From Chloroflexota bacterium (lineage in GTDB: Bacteria > Chloroflexota > Anaerolineae > Aggregatilineales > Ch27): 64,000 nt of DNA. Position 1 is the stretch's first letter. Each line of letters starts with the position of its first letter. The stretch lies in NCBI GenBank assembly GCA_019873685.1, contig JAIOAT010000011.1, positions 1 through 64,000 of the forward strand, given 5' to 3'. The translations under genes and the position numbers were made by a program. This document shows, in pieces, positions 41,499 through 50,469 of this stretch. The notes below the pieces were generated by a model. It did no database searches, was not told the origin of the DNA, and worked only from the letters and a program-made list of their open reading frames with translations.

Positions 41499-42440
41499 CT
41501 AAATGATAGCAGCGATGCAGATCATCAGCAGCACCAGCGCCAGGTAGATGTTGGACGCTTTGAACAGGGTCATGGCCTGACGGCCTTCTTCCCCTTCGCT
41601 GCCCTGCTGATGAGCACGCAGCAGCCCGATCGAGTCGCGGCCCAGCCACAACGTGGCCGCCAGTATCGGGGCGAAGTAGGCCCAGCCCAGCGCCGGATGC
41701 ACCGCCAGCAACAGGCCGATGGCCGCCGTGACGGCCATGTGGACGAGCGTCCACAGCACTGCCCGCCGCCGTTCCATCACCACCGGCAGCATGGGGAAGC
41801 TGGCGCTGGCATAGTCCTTGCGGTAGACCAGCGCCAGACTCCAGAAGTGGCTGGGACTCCAGGTGAAGAGCAACGCCGCCAGCAGCAGCGCGCCTGAATC
41901 GGCCCAGTGGCCCACCGCAGCCGAGCCGCTCAGGACGGCGGCGCTGCCTGCCGCCCCGCCGATCACAACGTTGAGCAGCGTGCGCGGCTTGAGCCACAGG
42001 GTGTAGATGCCAATATAGATGAACGCCCCCAGCGCCAGGAAGAACGCCAGCGCCAGGTTACCGGCCAGCAGGGCCAACCCCACCGCGGCGACAACGCTAC
42101 CTGCACCGCCAACCAACACCCAGACCGGGCGGACCTGGCCGGTGGCCAGCGGGCGGCGGCGGGTGCGCTTCATGCGGGCGTCCTGATCGCGTTCCAGGTA
42201 CTGGTTGATGGCGCCGGAACCGCCAGCGGCCAGCGCACCGGTGATGGTCAACAGCAGCAGATCGGCAGCTGCAGGACGCCCGCCGCTGGCCAGCATTGCG
42301 CCGCCCCAGGCCGCCGCCAGCAGCAGCGTGACGATCCGCAGCTTGGCCAGCACGACGATCAGCGCCAGAACCTGGCGCACAGAGACGCTCCGGGTGGAGA
42401 CAACGGGCGTTGCGATCACGTCTTCAGTTCGGATGGTCAT
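41499..42440 (-). CDS. ctaB: Protohaem IX farnesyltransferase (haem O synthase)
   Basis: 313 aa UbiA-superfamily membrane enzyme. The substrate motif NQYLERDQDARMKRTRRRPL is the haem O synthase signature. Eight or nine membrane segments follow. It farnesylates haem b for haem-copper oxidases. The promoter, with extended -10, is at 42552-42580. ATG 42440 is chosen; a TTG at 42446 is also in frame. GCAGGA precedes both. Together with the PAS-UbiA gene it forms a lipid-cofactor operon. Confidence 0.94.
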   Translation of the reverse strand: MTIRTEDVIATPVVSTRSVSVRQVLALIVVLAKLRIVTLLLAAAWGGAMLASGGRPAAADLLLLTITGALAAGGSGAINQYLERDQDARMKRTRRRPLATGQVRPVWVLVGGAGSVVAAVGLALLAGNLALAFFLALGAFIYIGIYTLWLKPRTLLNVVIGGAAGSAAVLSGSAAVGHWADSGALLLAALLFTWSPSHFWSLALVYRKDYASASFPMLPVVMERRRAVLWTLVHMAVTAAIGLLLAVHPALGWAYFAPILAATLWLGRDSIGLLRAHQQGSEGEEGRQAMTLFKASNIYLALVLLMICIAAII

Positions 42441-42551
42441 CAGCAAGTTTTCCTGCGGTGAGCAAAAGTCTCATGGTCAGGCACGCCCCGGAGCAACGTG
42501 GAAGGCTGAGACGGCAAGAGCAGGCGTGGCGTAATCAGGTAAATCAGGGCG

Positions 42552-42580
42552 ATTATATCATGTTTTGTTCAATTCGCCAG
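42552..42580 (-). promoter_or_regulatory. ctaB promoter with extended -10
   Basis: Minus strand: CTGGCG (42580-42575), a 17-nt spacer and perfect TATAAT (42557-42552) preceded by TGA (extended -10). About 112 nt before the ctaB start. Confidence 0.55.
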
Positions 42581-42680
42581 ACCTGTGGATTAGCGTCTGA
42601 TCAGAGAACGCTCCTGCCCGGTGTCGTTCCCGCGCCGGGCAGGGGTAGGTGGGGGATCAAGATGCTGTTTGAGGCAGTCG

Positions 42681-44552
42681 TCAGGGGCGACCGGGCACGC
42701 CCAGCGCGTCGATCACCTCGGCGACCAGCTCGTAATGGCCGAAGGCCGGGATGAGGTACGCGCCCTGAACCATGCCCCGGATCGCCAGCAGCAATTCGCG
42801 AGCGATCCGCACGCCTTCCGCCGGGGCGTCGTCCGCCGTTTCGATTCGGCGCAGGATGGCCTCCGGGATGGTGATGCCGGGGATTTCATTGTGCAGGAAG
42901 TGGGCGTGCCGCGCGCCATAGAGGGGCAACACACCCATCAGCACTGGCAACGTGAAGTCTTCGCCGGTGACTTCGCGGTAGCGGCGATGGAATCGTTCGA
43001 TATCCGCCGGGTCAAAGACCGGTTGCCCCAGCGCGAAATCCGCGCCGGCTTCGATCTTGCGGCGCGTCACCTTGATCTCGTGATCAAGGTCCTGCGCGCC
43101 CATGTTCAGGGCGCAGCCGACGGTGAAAGCGGTTGGCTGGCCGATGGAGTTGCCCGCCTGGTCAACGCCCCGGTTCATCTGCTGCTTGATCAGCTTGATC
43201 AGGCCGGAGGGGGTGACGTCGTAGTTGTCCATGGCATTTGGATAGTCGCCGATGTGGGTTGGATCGCCCATGACCACGAACAGGTTGCGCAGGCCCAGGG
43301 CGTGCGCGGCCAGCAGATCGCCCTGGATGCGCAGCAGGTTGCGGCCACGGGTGGGGAAGTGCAGTACCGTCTCGATCCCCAGGCGAGTGTGCAGCAGGTG
43401 GCAGACGGCCCAGGGACTCATCCGCATGCGGGCAGTAGGACTGTCGGCAACATCAACCAGATCAGCTCCCGCTGATTGCAGCAGTTCGGCGGCAGCCAGC
43501 AGCTTCTGGGCAGTGTAACTGCGCGGCGGATGCATCTCCACCGTGACAACGAACTGGCCGCTGGCCAGCTTGCGGGTCAGTTCGGTGGGCTGCTCCTGCA
43601 CGGTGAGCAGTTCGTCGTTGACGGGTTCGGTGATGCTCAAGTCGGGCAGGGGGCTGGCGGCGCTGTCCATTGCCTGGCGCATGGCAGCGATATGCTCCGG
43701 CGTTGTCCCACAGCAACCGCCGATGATCCGCGCGCCCCGGGCGTGGAAGGTGCGGGCATAGTCGGCGAAATAGGCCGCGGTGGCCGGGTACATCATCCGC
43801 CCGCCGACGGCTTCCGGGAATCCAGCGTTGGGTACGGCGGCGCAGGCGGCTTCCGGCACAGCCTGACGCATGGCGGCCAGGATGCGGGCAATCTGGGCCG
43901 GGCCGCCGCCGCAGTTGACGCCAATCACATCCGCGCCAGCAGCGTGCAGATCGCGGGCGACGCGCACCGGCAGGTCGCCGAGCAGCGTCCGGTCGTCTTC
44001 GGCAAAGGTCATGTTGGCGATGACCGGCAGCTCCGGGGCAGCCTCCCGCGCGGCGGCCAACGCCTCCAGAATCTCCAGGCGATCAGTGAAGGTTTCCAGC
44101 AGGATGGCGTCTACGCCGACCCCGGCCAGAGCGGTGATTTGCTCGCGGAAGGCGGCGCGGGCGTCTTCCGGGCTGACCCGCCCGTAGGGCCGCAGGCGCA
44201 CGCCCAGCGGCCCGACCGAACCCGCGATGTAGGTCTCCGGGCGACCGGCTTCTGTGGCGGCCTGCCGGGCCAGGGTGACTCCCGCGGCGTTGATGGCGCT
44301 GACCTGCGCTTCCAGCCCGAAGCGGGCCAGCTTATAGCGGTTAGCGCCAAAGGTGTTGGTCTTGAGCAGTTCCGCCCCGGCTGCCAGAAAGCTTACGTGA
44401 ATCGACTTGATCAATTCCGGGCGGCTCAGGTTTAGCTCATCAAAGCAGGCATCGATCGGGATGCCGTGCTGGTGCAGGGTGGTGCCCATCGCGCCGTCCG
44501 TCAGGATAGGAGTGTCGGCGGCAAGACGTTCGCGAAAAGGTCTGGCAGGCAT
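42681..44552 (-). CDS. Bifunctional homocysteine S-methyltransferase/methylenetetrahydrofolate reductase (YitJ type)
   Basis: 623 aa. N-terminal homocysteine methyltransferase domain (about residues 1-295) with DGAMGTTL and the zinc-binding GVNCGGGP and GGCCGTTPEH cysteines; C-terminal MetF-type TIM barrel (about 325-620) with VEMHPPRS, FVVMGDPTHIGDYP and ADFALGQPVFD. It reduces methylene-THF and/or transfers a methyl group to homocysteine. GGAGGACAG precedes ATG 44552. It is the last gene of the SAM-I-controlled operon. Confidence 0.92.
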   Translation of the reverse strand: MPARPFRERLAADTPILTDGAMGTTLHQHGIPIDACFDELNLSRPELIKSIHVSFLAAGAELLKTNTFGANRYKLARFGLEAQVSAINAAGVTLARQAATEAGRPETYIAGSVGPLGVRLRPYGRVSPEDARAAFREQITALAGVGVDAILLETFTDRLEILEALAAAREAAPELPVIANMTFAEDDRTLLGDLPVRVARDLHAAGADVIGVNCGGGPAQIARILAAMRQAVPEAACAAVPNAGFPEAVGGRMMYPATAAYFADYARTFHARGARIIGGCCGTTPEHIAAMRQAMDSAASPLPDLSITEPVNDELLTVQEQPTELTRKLASGQFVVTVEMHPPRSYTAQKLLAAAELLQSAGADLVDVADSPTARMRMSPWAVCHLLHTRLGIETVLHFPTRGRNLLRIQGDLLAAHALGLRNLFVVMGDPTHIGDYPNAMDNYDVTPSGLIKLIKQQMNRGVDQAGNSIGQPTAFTVGCALNMGAQDLDHEIKVTRRKIEAGADFALGQPVFDPADIERFHRRYREVTGEDFTLPVLMGVLPLYGARHAHFLHNEIPGITIPEAILRRIETADDAPAEGVRIARELLLAIRGMVQGAYLIPAFGHYELVAEVIDALGVPGRP

Positions 44553-44616
44553 GGAGTCTGTCCTCCGGGTTACGAAGACGAAGCAGCGAAGCAACAGGGG
44601 GCGGACAGGCGCACCC

Positions 44617-45015
44617 TTACTGCATGCAGGTGCCGTGCAGGATGATCTGGCTGCCTGATCCCTCCTGCGCGGGGTCGACGACCCACTCGCCGCGCCCCCA
44701 CTGGAAGAACGGATTGTTGACGTTAGCACGCAGGGTTTCGCCAGTATGGCGGGCGTACCATTCACGCACGGTCGCCGGCGGGTCGGGGGCGGTCAGCATC
44801 ATGACCGTCTCGCCCATACCAAACGGTGTCAGCAGGTTGTGACGCTCCCAGACCACGGTTGCGCCGGGATATTGCGGCAGGCGCAGGGTCAGGTTGGCCA
44901 CGCAAATGCGGTCGACGGTCAGCGCCAGCCCGCCCAGGCAGGTCGCCATCAGGGCGATCACCAGTACCGTGCTCAGGACGGCGCGCCGGGAGCATCCGAC
45001 GGTTTCACGATCCAT
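44617..45015 (-). CDS. Small membrane-anchored protein, uncharacterised
   Basis: 132 aa with one N-terminal membrane segment (about residues 12-34) and an extracytoplasmic domain with LPQYPGATVVWERHN near the start and NPFFQWGRGEWVVDP near the end. No family recognised by me; similar YPGA-motif ORFs exist in Chloroflexota as hypotheticals. Spacing in the operon (AAGGA 9 nt before ATG) supports expression with metH. Confidence 0.65.
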   Translation of the reverse strand: MDRETVGCSRRAVLSTVLVIALMATCLGGLALTVDRICVANLTLRLPQYPGATVVWERHNLLTPFGMGETVMMLTAPDPPATVREWYARHTGETLRANVNNPFFQWGRGEWVVDPAQEGSGSQIILHGTCMQ

Positions 45016-45146
45016 GTCCGGAATCCTTACTAAGCCAGTGGATACAGGGTTGACTGGCCCACAGAGAGTTCCACGCCTCGTGTCCGGGTCACAGTATAGT
45101 CCGGTCAGCGTCGATCAGGCAGGGCGAATCCGGGTCTCAGAAGCGG

Positions 45147-48100
45147 TCATGCTTCCTTCTCCCCCAGAATCTCCTTTACCCGGTCGATCTCCACGCTGTA
45201 GTATTTGGCCTCCGGATGGTGGACGACGATAGCAGCGGTGCTCTGCTCCGGCACGAGCTGGTAAGCCGGGGTGAGCGTCATGCCCAGCTCATGGGTCACG
45301 GCGGGCAGCAGGGCGAAGACCAGGGCGTGATCGGCCAGTTCCGGGCAGGCCGGATAGCCCCAGCTATAGCGCTTACCCTGCGCCTCCGCCAGCCGCAACT
45401 CACGGCGGATGTGCTCGTGAACGAAGCTGGCGGTGGCCTCGGCGGTCTGGACGGCCAGGCCGTGGAAGAAGTAAGCTTCGCTGTAGTTGTCGGCGGCCTG
45501 CAGGCGCTCGAATTCGGCGCTGGCTTCCCGTCCGACGGTGACCACCTGCAGCGCGGCTACATCCACCTGCTCGCCCGTCGCCGGGGCGAAGTAATCGCTC
45601 AGGCACAGGAATTCGCCCTTGTTCTGGCGCGGGAAGCGGAAGCGACCTGCCTCCACCCGCTGGCGGGTCGTGGCGAAGCGCTCCCAGTCCCATACGATCA
45701 GATCATCGCCGTCGCTGTTGACGGGGAAGTAGCCGTAGACCGCCTGCGGGATGAGTGTACGCCGGGCCAGGGCGTCCTTCTGCATCCGGGCCAGCCGCGC
45801 CTCAAACTGCGCCTGTAGCGCCTCCCATTCCTCGCCGTGGGCGTTTTTGGCTCCCCACGACAGGCGGAACAGTTCCGGCCTGTGCAGGTGCTGGAAGATG
45901 ATCTCCAGCGGCATCTGGCGGATGGTCTTTGGCCCCCAGAAAGGCGGGTCAGGGATAACAGAGGCGGGCTTAACCCCACTGCGGTGGGCGCCGCCGGTGA
46001 TGGCCGGGCGCGGCTCCTGGCCGATCTCGGCGTAACCCTCGGCCACGATCTGGCTCAGCAGCTCAGCGCGGCGGGCTGGATCGACCAGACGGTCCATCAC
46101 GGCCAATCCCTCAAAGGCGTCCTTGCAGTAGAACACGCCGCCTGCATACGGCTGGCCGCTATCGTCCAGGAACAGAGCGCGCCGCCCGAAGCGGCGGTTG
46201 ATTGCCGCCCCGCCAACCAGCACAGGGATGGCCAACCCGCGCCGCGCCAGCTCGTTGACGACCAGCGGCATCTGCTTCGATGTGCTGACCAGCAGCGCGC
46301 TGAGGCCGATGGCGTCGGCATGGTGCGCGATCGCTGCGTCGATGATCGTGCTGGCGGGGACCTGTTTGCCCAGGTCGTGGACGGTGTAGCCATTGTTGCT
46401 GAGGATGGTCTTGACCAGATTCTTGCCAATGTCGTGGACATCCCCGTAGACGGTGGCCAGGACGACTGTGCCTTTGCTGGCGCCTTCTACCTTTTCCATG
46501 AACTGCTCCAGGTAGCCGACGGCTTTCTTCATCACCTCGGCGCTCTGCAGCACAAAGGGCAGGATCAATTCGCCTGCGCCAAACCTGTCGCCGACCTCCT
46601 TCATGGCCGGTAGCAGGACGTTGTTCAGCACGCTGACGGCATCCTGGCGGGTCAGGCAGGCGTCGATCAGGGCTTCTACGCCGTCCTTTTTGCGGTGGAC
46701 GATCTGCCAGTGCAACGCTTCCTCCGCGGTCATCGCTGCGGTGGGGTCGGCGGCTTCCGCCGCGCTGGCTTCAACTTCGTGCTCGGCGAAGTACTGGATG
46801 AAGCGCGGCAGGGCATCGGGGTCGGTGTTGAAGATCAGGTCCTCGGCCAGCTTGCGCTGTTCCGGCGGAATCTCAGCGTAAGGGGTGATGTGCGCCGGGT
46901 TGACGATGGCCATATCCAGCCCGGCCTGGACAGCGTGGTAGAGGAAGACGCTGTTGAGCACGCCGCGCGCGGCGGGTTGCACGCCGAAACTGACGTTGCT
47001 CACCCCCAGGCAGGTGAAAACGCCCGGCAGGTTCTCCTTGATCAGGCGGATGGCGGCCAGAGTCTCCCTGGCGTCGTTACGCAGTTCAGGCTGCCCGGTG
47101 GTCAGGGGGAAGGTGAGCGTATCGAAGATCAGGTCTTCGCGGGCCAGGCCGTATTCCTCGGTAGCGATGCGGGTGATGCGCTGTGCGATCTCGAACTTCT
47201 TTTCCCGGTCGTGGGCCATGCCCTCTTCGTCAATGGTCATGGAGAGCACTGCCGCGCCGTGCTTGCGGGCGACGGGCAGGATACGGTCAATGCGCTCCCG
47301 GCCATTTTCCAGGTTGTTGCCGTTGATGATCGCCCGTCCGGGGTAGACAGCCAGCGCGGCCTCGGCCACATCGGCCTCGGTCGTGTCGATGATCAATGGC
47401 ACGTCGACGGCCATGGCCAGTTTCTTCACCAGCGTGACCATCTGCTCGCGCTCATCATCGCGCTCGGTGAGGGCGACACACACGTCGAGCATGTGCGCGC
47501 CGCTGGCGACCTGTTCAATCGCGATCTGGACAATGCTGTCGTAATCTTCCTCCAGCAGCAGGCGCTTGACCTTGCGGCTGCCCTGGCTGTTGATCCGCTC
47601 GCCGATCAGGGTCGGGCCAGGGTTTTGCAGCAGGGAGGTAGCCTTCATGTTGCTGCTGACCTGGGGGGTGTGCTCCGGGCGGCGCCGGGCAGGGGGGCGC
47701 CGCTGACGGGTTTGCAGAACGACATCGACCGGCTGGCCGTGCACGGCTTCGTAGAGGCGGGCAATATGCTCCGGACGTGTGCCGCAGCACCCGCCAACCA
47801 CGCTGACGCCCCACTCGGCGAACTCAGCCACCATGCGGCTGAACGGATCCGGCTCCAGCGGGTAGACGGCCTCGCCATCGACGTTGATCGGCAGACCGGC
47901 ATTGGGCAGGACGCTGACCGGCAGCGTGCTGTGCTCGACCAGGTAGCGGATCGGCGCACGCATATGCTCCGGGCCGGTGGAGCAGTTGAGGCCGATCACG
48001 TCGATGGGCAGCGCTTCCAGCGTGGCCAGCGCGGCATCAATCTCCGTCCCGAAGAGCATCCGGCCTGACACGTCCAGCGTGACCTGTACCTGCAATGGGA

Positions 48101-48698
48101 TGCGCAGGCCAGCGTCGGCGAAGTAGCGATTGATGCCAACAACGGCCGCTTTCACTTCAAGGATGTCCTGGCTGGTTTCGACCAGCAACAGGTCAGCGCC
48201 GCCTTCCACCAGGCCCTGCGCCTGCTCGTAGAAGAGATCGGCCAGCGCATCAAAAGTGATGCTCAGGTCAGGGTCATTGCCGCTGGGCAGCTTGCCGGAG
48301 GGGCCAATACTCCCGGCAACGAAGCGCGGGATGCCGGTCTCAGCGGCGAAGCGGTCGCAGACCCGGCGGGCGATCCGGGCGGCGGCGCGGTTGATCTCCA
48401 GCACACGGTCGGCCAGGCCGTACTCGCCCAGCGTCAGGCGGTTGGCGCGGAAAGTATTAGTTTCCACCGCTTCTGCGCCTGCTGCCAGGAACGAGGCGTG
48501 AATGGCCTCGATCACGTCCGGACGGGTGATTGACAGGTAGTCGTTACAGCCGTTGTACTGCTCCCCGCCGAAGTCAGCGGCGGTCAGGCCGCGTTGCTGG
48601 ATGCTGGTGCCCATCGCGCCGTCAAAGACTACGACATGGTCGGCGATGGCGTCCAGATAGCGACAGTTGGTGTAGGTCAGGGTATGGCGATGGGGCAT
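45147..48698 (-). CDS. metH: Cobalamin-dependent methionine synthase
   Basis: 1183 aa, the full modular length. Order: homocysteine domain (residues 1-330, zinc block GGCCGTRPEH), pterin-binding domain (about 355-620, GPTLIGERINSQGSRK), the cobalamin cap and B12-binding domain (GDVHDIGKNLVKTILSNNGY with the ligating His), and the AdoMet activation domain at the C-terminus (RYSWGYPACPEL). It methylates homocysteine with methyl-THF. The gene is preceded by AAGGCAAGG and sits 45 nt downstream of the RAYT gene. It needs cobalamin; no B12 riboswitch is visible, the SAM-I upstream governs the operon instead. Confidence 0.96.
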   Translation of the reverse strand: MPHRHTLTYTNCRYLDAIADHVVVFDGAMGTSIQQRGLTAADFGGEQYNGCNDYLSITRPDVIEAIHASFLAAGAEAVETNTFRANRLTLGEYGLADRVLEINRAAARIARRVCDRFAAETGIPRFVAGSIGPSGKLPSGNDPDLSITFDALADLFYEQAQGLVEGGADLLLVETSQDILEVKAAVVGINRYFADAGLRIPLQVQVTLDVSGRMLFGTEIDAALATLEALPIDVIGLNCSTGPEHMRAPIRYLVEHSTLPVSVLPNAGLPINVDGEAVYPLEPDPFSRMVAEFAEWGVSVVGGCCGTRPEHIARLYEAVHGQPVDVVLQTRQRRPPARRRPEHTPQVSSNMKATSLLQNPGPTLIGERINSQGSRKVKRLLLEEDYDSIVQIAIEQVASGAHMLDVCVALTERDDEREQMVTLVKKLAMAVDVPLIIDTTEADVAEAALAVYPGRAIINGNNLENGRERIDRILPVARKHGAAVLSMTIDEEGMAHDREKKFEIAQRITRIATEEYGLAREDLIFDTLTFPLTTGQPELRNDARETLAAIRLIKENLPGVFTCLGVSNVSFGVQPAARGVLNSVFLYHAVQAGLDMAIVNPAHITPYAEIPPEQRKLAEDLIFNTDPDALPRFIQYFAEHEVEASAAEAADPTAAMTAEEALHWQIVHRKKDGVEALIDACLTRQDAVSVLNNVLLPAMKEVGDRFGAGELILPFVLQSAEVMKKAVGYLEQFMEKVEGASKGTVVLATVYGDVHDIGKNLVKTILSNNGYTVHDLGKQVPASTIIDAAIAHHADAIGLSALLVSTSKQMPLVVNELARRGLAIPVLVGGAAINRRFGRRALFLDDSGQPYAGGVFYCKDAFEGLAVMDRLVDPARRAELLSQIVAEGYAEIGQEPRPAITGGAHRSGVKPASVIPDPPFWGPKTIRQMPLEIIFQHLHRPELFRLSWGAKNAHGEEWEALQAQFEARLARMQKDALARRTLIPQAVYGYFPVNSDGDDLIVWDWERFATTRQRVEAGRFRFPRQNKGEFLCLSDYFAPATGEQVDVAALQVVTVGREASAEFERLQAADNYSEAYFFHGLAVQTAEATASFVHEHIRRELRLAEAQGKRYSWGYPACPELADHALVFALLPAVTHELGMTLTPAYQLVPEQSTAAIVVHHPEAKYYSVEIDRVKEILGEKEA

Positions 48699-48743
48699 AA
48701 GCGCCTTGCCTTTCTGGGAGACGCAAACGGTGCGAGACGGGTT

Positions 48744-49298
48744 CTAGCGAGATTCAGGGTTTTCCCGGTCGAAAGCCCAGTGTGCCGGGTTGAATAAGAT
48801 GTACTCCCGGATGGCATTCAGGGCGCGGTCGTTGCGGACGATATGCTCGTAGTAGTTGCGCTGCCAGATCCGCTTGCCGGGTGTCTGGTGGCAGGCGTTG
48901 ATCTGGTTGGCGACAGCCGATTTGTAGGAGCGCACGATGGCGCTGAGCGAACCGGACTGTACTACGTGTGGGTGGGTTCGTAGGGGCGCAGCATGCTGCG
49001 CCCCTACACCATCCCCCTGTGCAGATTCCATCGTGCTATCCGGTGTATCGATCAGGATGATCCCGTGAACGTGATTCGGCATCACGACAAATGCGTCCAG
49101 TTTCACCGCAGCGAAATGATTCGGGATGGCCTGCCAGCACGCCGCTGCGATCTCCCCGCACCAGTTACGTTGCATTTCCTCGCCAACAATCTCGCCGAAC
49201 AGGCAACGGCGTTGATAAGTGCAGATCGTGACAAAATACGCGCCGTTCTGCGTGTAGTCGTACCCAGCCAGTCGGATTGACCGCCGTCTATGCAGCAT
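48744..49298 (-). mobile_element. REP-associated tyrosine transposase (RAYT, Y1/HUH family)
   Basis: 184 aa. HUH motif MPNHVHGI (H76, H78), start RRSIRLAGYDYTQNGAYFVT typical of Y1_Tnp, and the C-terminal block RIWQRNYYEHIVRN followed by REYILFNPAHW. The likely catalytic Tyr lies in SYKSAVANQ (Y125). Codons 98-106 (GVGAQHAAPL) come from a 28-nt perfect palindrome. GGGAG lies 8 nt before the ATG. It sits between the phosphorylase and metH with no own promoter seen and 33-45-nt gaps, so it is carried in the SAM-I operon. Confidence 0.87.
48980..49007. repeat. 28-nt perfect palindrome (REP-like) inside the RAYT gene
   Basis: Half-site GTAGGGGCGCAGCA (48980-48993) followed immediately by its exact complement TGCTGCGCCCCTAC (48994-49007). 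It lies in frame in the variable linker of the transposase, between the HUH and Tyr motifs. Confidence 0.85.
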
Positions 49299-49330
49299 GA
49301 ATCGGTCTCCCGCTCTATGCTTCGTTACAC

Positions 49331-50095
49331 TTACAGCCGCAGCGCGGCTTCCACCGCCAGCCAGAACAGCTTCTCGCGGATGGTGGCGCGGTTGTTCCAG
49401 CGACGCGAATCCCATTCCGCGCCGCTGACGTCATCCCCGCCATACAGGATTTGCCCGAATTCAACGCCCCGGAACTGAGCCACGGCAAAGAACGCCGCCG
49501 CTTCCATCTCTACCGTCAGGCAGCCCTCGGCGCGACGGCGGGCGACCTTATCCGCTGTCTCCCGGAAGATGGCATCGGTGGTCCAGGTCTTGCCTTTCGT
49601 ATAGTCTACCCCGGCGGCACTCAGGGCAGCTTCAATGGCCGCCACCGCCGCCGGAGAAGGGCTGACCTCGCGGCCCGGCGGCAGGTAGTGGTAGGACGTA
49701 CCCTCGTCGCGGACGGCGCTGATCGGCACAACAAGGTGGCCGACGACCAGCTCGCGCTGCAACACGCCCGCGCCGCCGCAGGCGATAAACTTGCTGACGC
49801 CCAGCGCGATCAGTTCCTCAAGGAAGCCCGCCGCCAGCGGCGCGCCTACGCCGGGATGGCATACCGCCAGCCGCTGCCCTTCGACGATGATCTCGTAGAC
49901 CGGATTGGGGCCAATCTCGCTGCTCAGGCGGTACAGCAACCGGGCTTTTCCGTCTCCACAGACAGCGGTGATCACCTCATTGAAGAAGCACAGCACCGCC
50001 CGCTCAGGCACATCTCTCCGCGCGATCAGCTTGCCTGGCTCCAGGATGGCCTGCGGGGCCGGGTCGAATTCCAGAATCGGGTAGGGTTGCTGCAC
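49331..50095 (-). CDS. Nucleoside phosphorylase-like protein (PNP/UDP superfamily)
   Basis: 254 aa. The PNP/UDP_1 fold shows GVGAPLAAGFLEELIALGV, ACGGAGVL, YLPPGREVSPSP and TVEMEAAAFFAVAQFRG; the catalytic Asp-type region is GGDDVSGAEWD. Such enzymes cleave nucleosides with phosphate (uridine, purine) or, in the MTA/SAH branch, hydrolyse methylthio- or homocysteinyl-adenosine. A SAM-I riboswitch upstream and metH in the operon hint at the second kind, but substrate residues cannot be assigned. GTG 50095 is preferred (GGCGGAAA at 7 nt); a GTG at 50131 adjoins the terminator. Confidence 0.82.
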   Translation of the reverse strand: MQQPYPILEFDPAPQAILEPGKLIARRDVPERAVLCFFNEVITAVCGDGKARLLYRLSSEIGPNPVYEIIVEGQRLAVCHPGVGAPLAAGFLEELIALGVSKFIACGGAGVLQRELVVGHLVVPISAVRDEGTSYHYLPPGREVSPSPAAVAAIEAALSAAGVDYTKGKTWTTDAIFRETADKVARRRAEGCLTVEMEAAAFFAVAQFRGVEFGQILYGGDDVSGAEWDSRRWNNRATIREKLFWLAVEAALRL

Positions 50096-50134
50096 TGCTT
50101 TTCCGCCTGCCTTTCCGCCGTGGCTTGCCACAAC

Positions 50135-50285
50135 AAAAACGCTTCTCCTGGTCAGGGGAGAAGCGCGTACGTGACGGTGTGCGCGGTCTCATCTGCCCAG
50201 TTGCCTGGTCGGACTTGGCACCTACCCGGCGCTCCGGGGGTTGCCGCGGGTTCACAGGGCCGTTCCCTCCCCCGCTCGTGATGAG
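50135..50285 (-). promoter_or_regulatory. SAM-I (S-box) riboswitch with terminator
   Basis: On the minus strand P1 is CTCATC (50285-50280) with GATGAG (50193-50188). The core contains GGAGGGAACGGCCCTGTGAA, then CCCGCGGCAACC and GGTGCCAAGTCC, matching the SAM-I consensus (GGAGGGAxTGGCCC, GCAACC, GGTGCxAAxTCC). A 9-bp terminator (CGCTTCTCC/GGAGAAGCG, 50165-50140) with TTTTT (50139-50135) follows. High SAM should stop transcription of the methionine-cycle operon. Confidence 0.9.
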
Positions 50286-50317
50286 GCGTAATGCCGCTCT
50301 ATAAGGTTGTGCGGAGC

Positions 50318-50346
50318 ATCGTAGCATACCTGAGCGAAGGCGTCAA
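50318..50346 (-). promoter_or_regulatory. Promoter of the SAM-I operon
   Basis: Minus strand: TTGACG (50346-50341), 17-nt spacer, TACGAT (50323-50318) with extended -10 TGC. It is about 33 nt upstream of the aptamer. Confidence 0.6.
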
Positions 50347-50381
50347 GTTTTTTGTGCCGGTTCGGGTGTGGGCTACCTGAC

Positions 50382-50411
50382 TTGAAGCCTCTGGCGCTTT
50401 GCGCCTATAGT
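50382..50411 (+). promoter_or_regulatory. Promoter of the giant repeat protein gene
   Basis: TTGAAG (50382-50387), an 18-nt spacer and TATAGT (50406-50411), about 59 nt before the GTG start. Confidence 0.45.
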
Positions 50412-50469
50412 GTATCCAGACCGGGGGTTGCCCGGCGCCGGGAATGGGGCGAAGGATGGAGGGCGGCCT

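Noticed and set aside
46695..48068. 457-codon plus-strand frame opposite metH
   Set aside because: Shadow frame; metH shows every domain on the other strand.
48980..49007. 28-nt palindrome as a transcription terminator
   Set aside because: It is inside an intact reading frame in the middle of an operon and has no T-run; a REP-type repeat is a better explanation.
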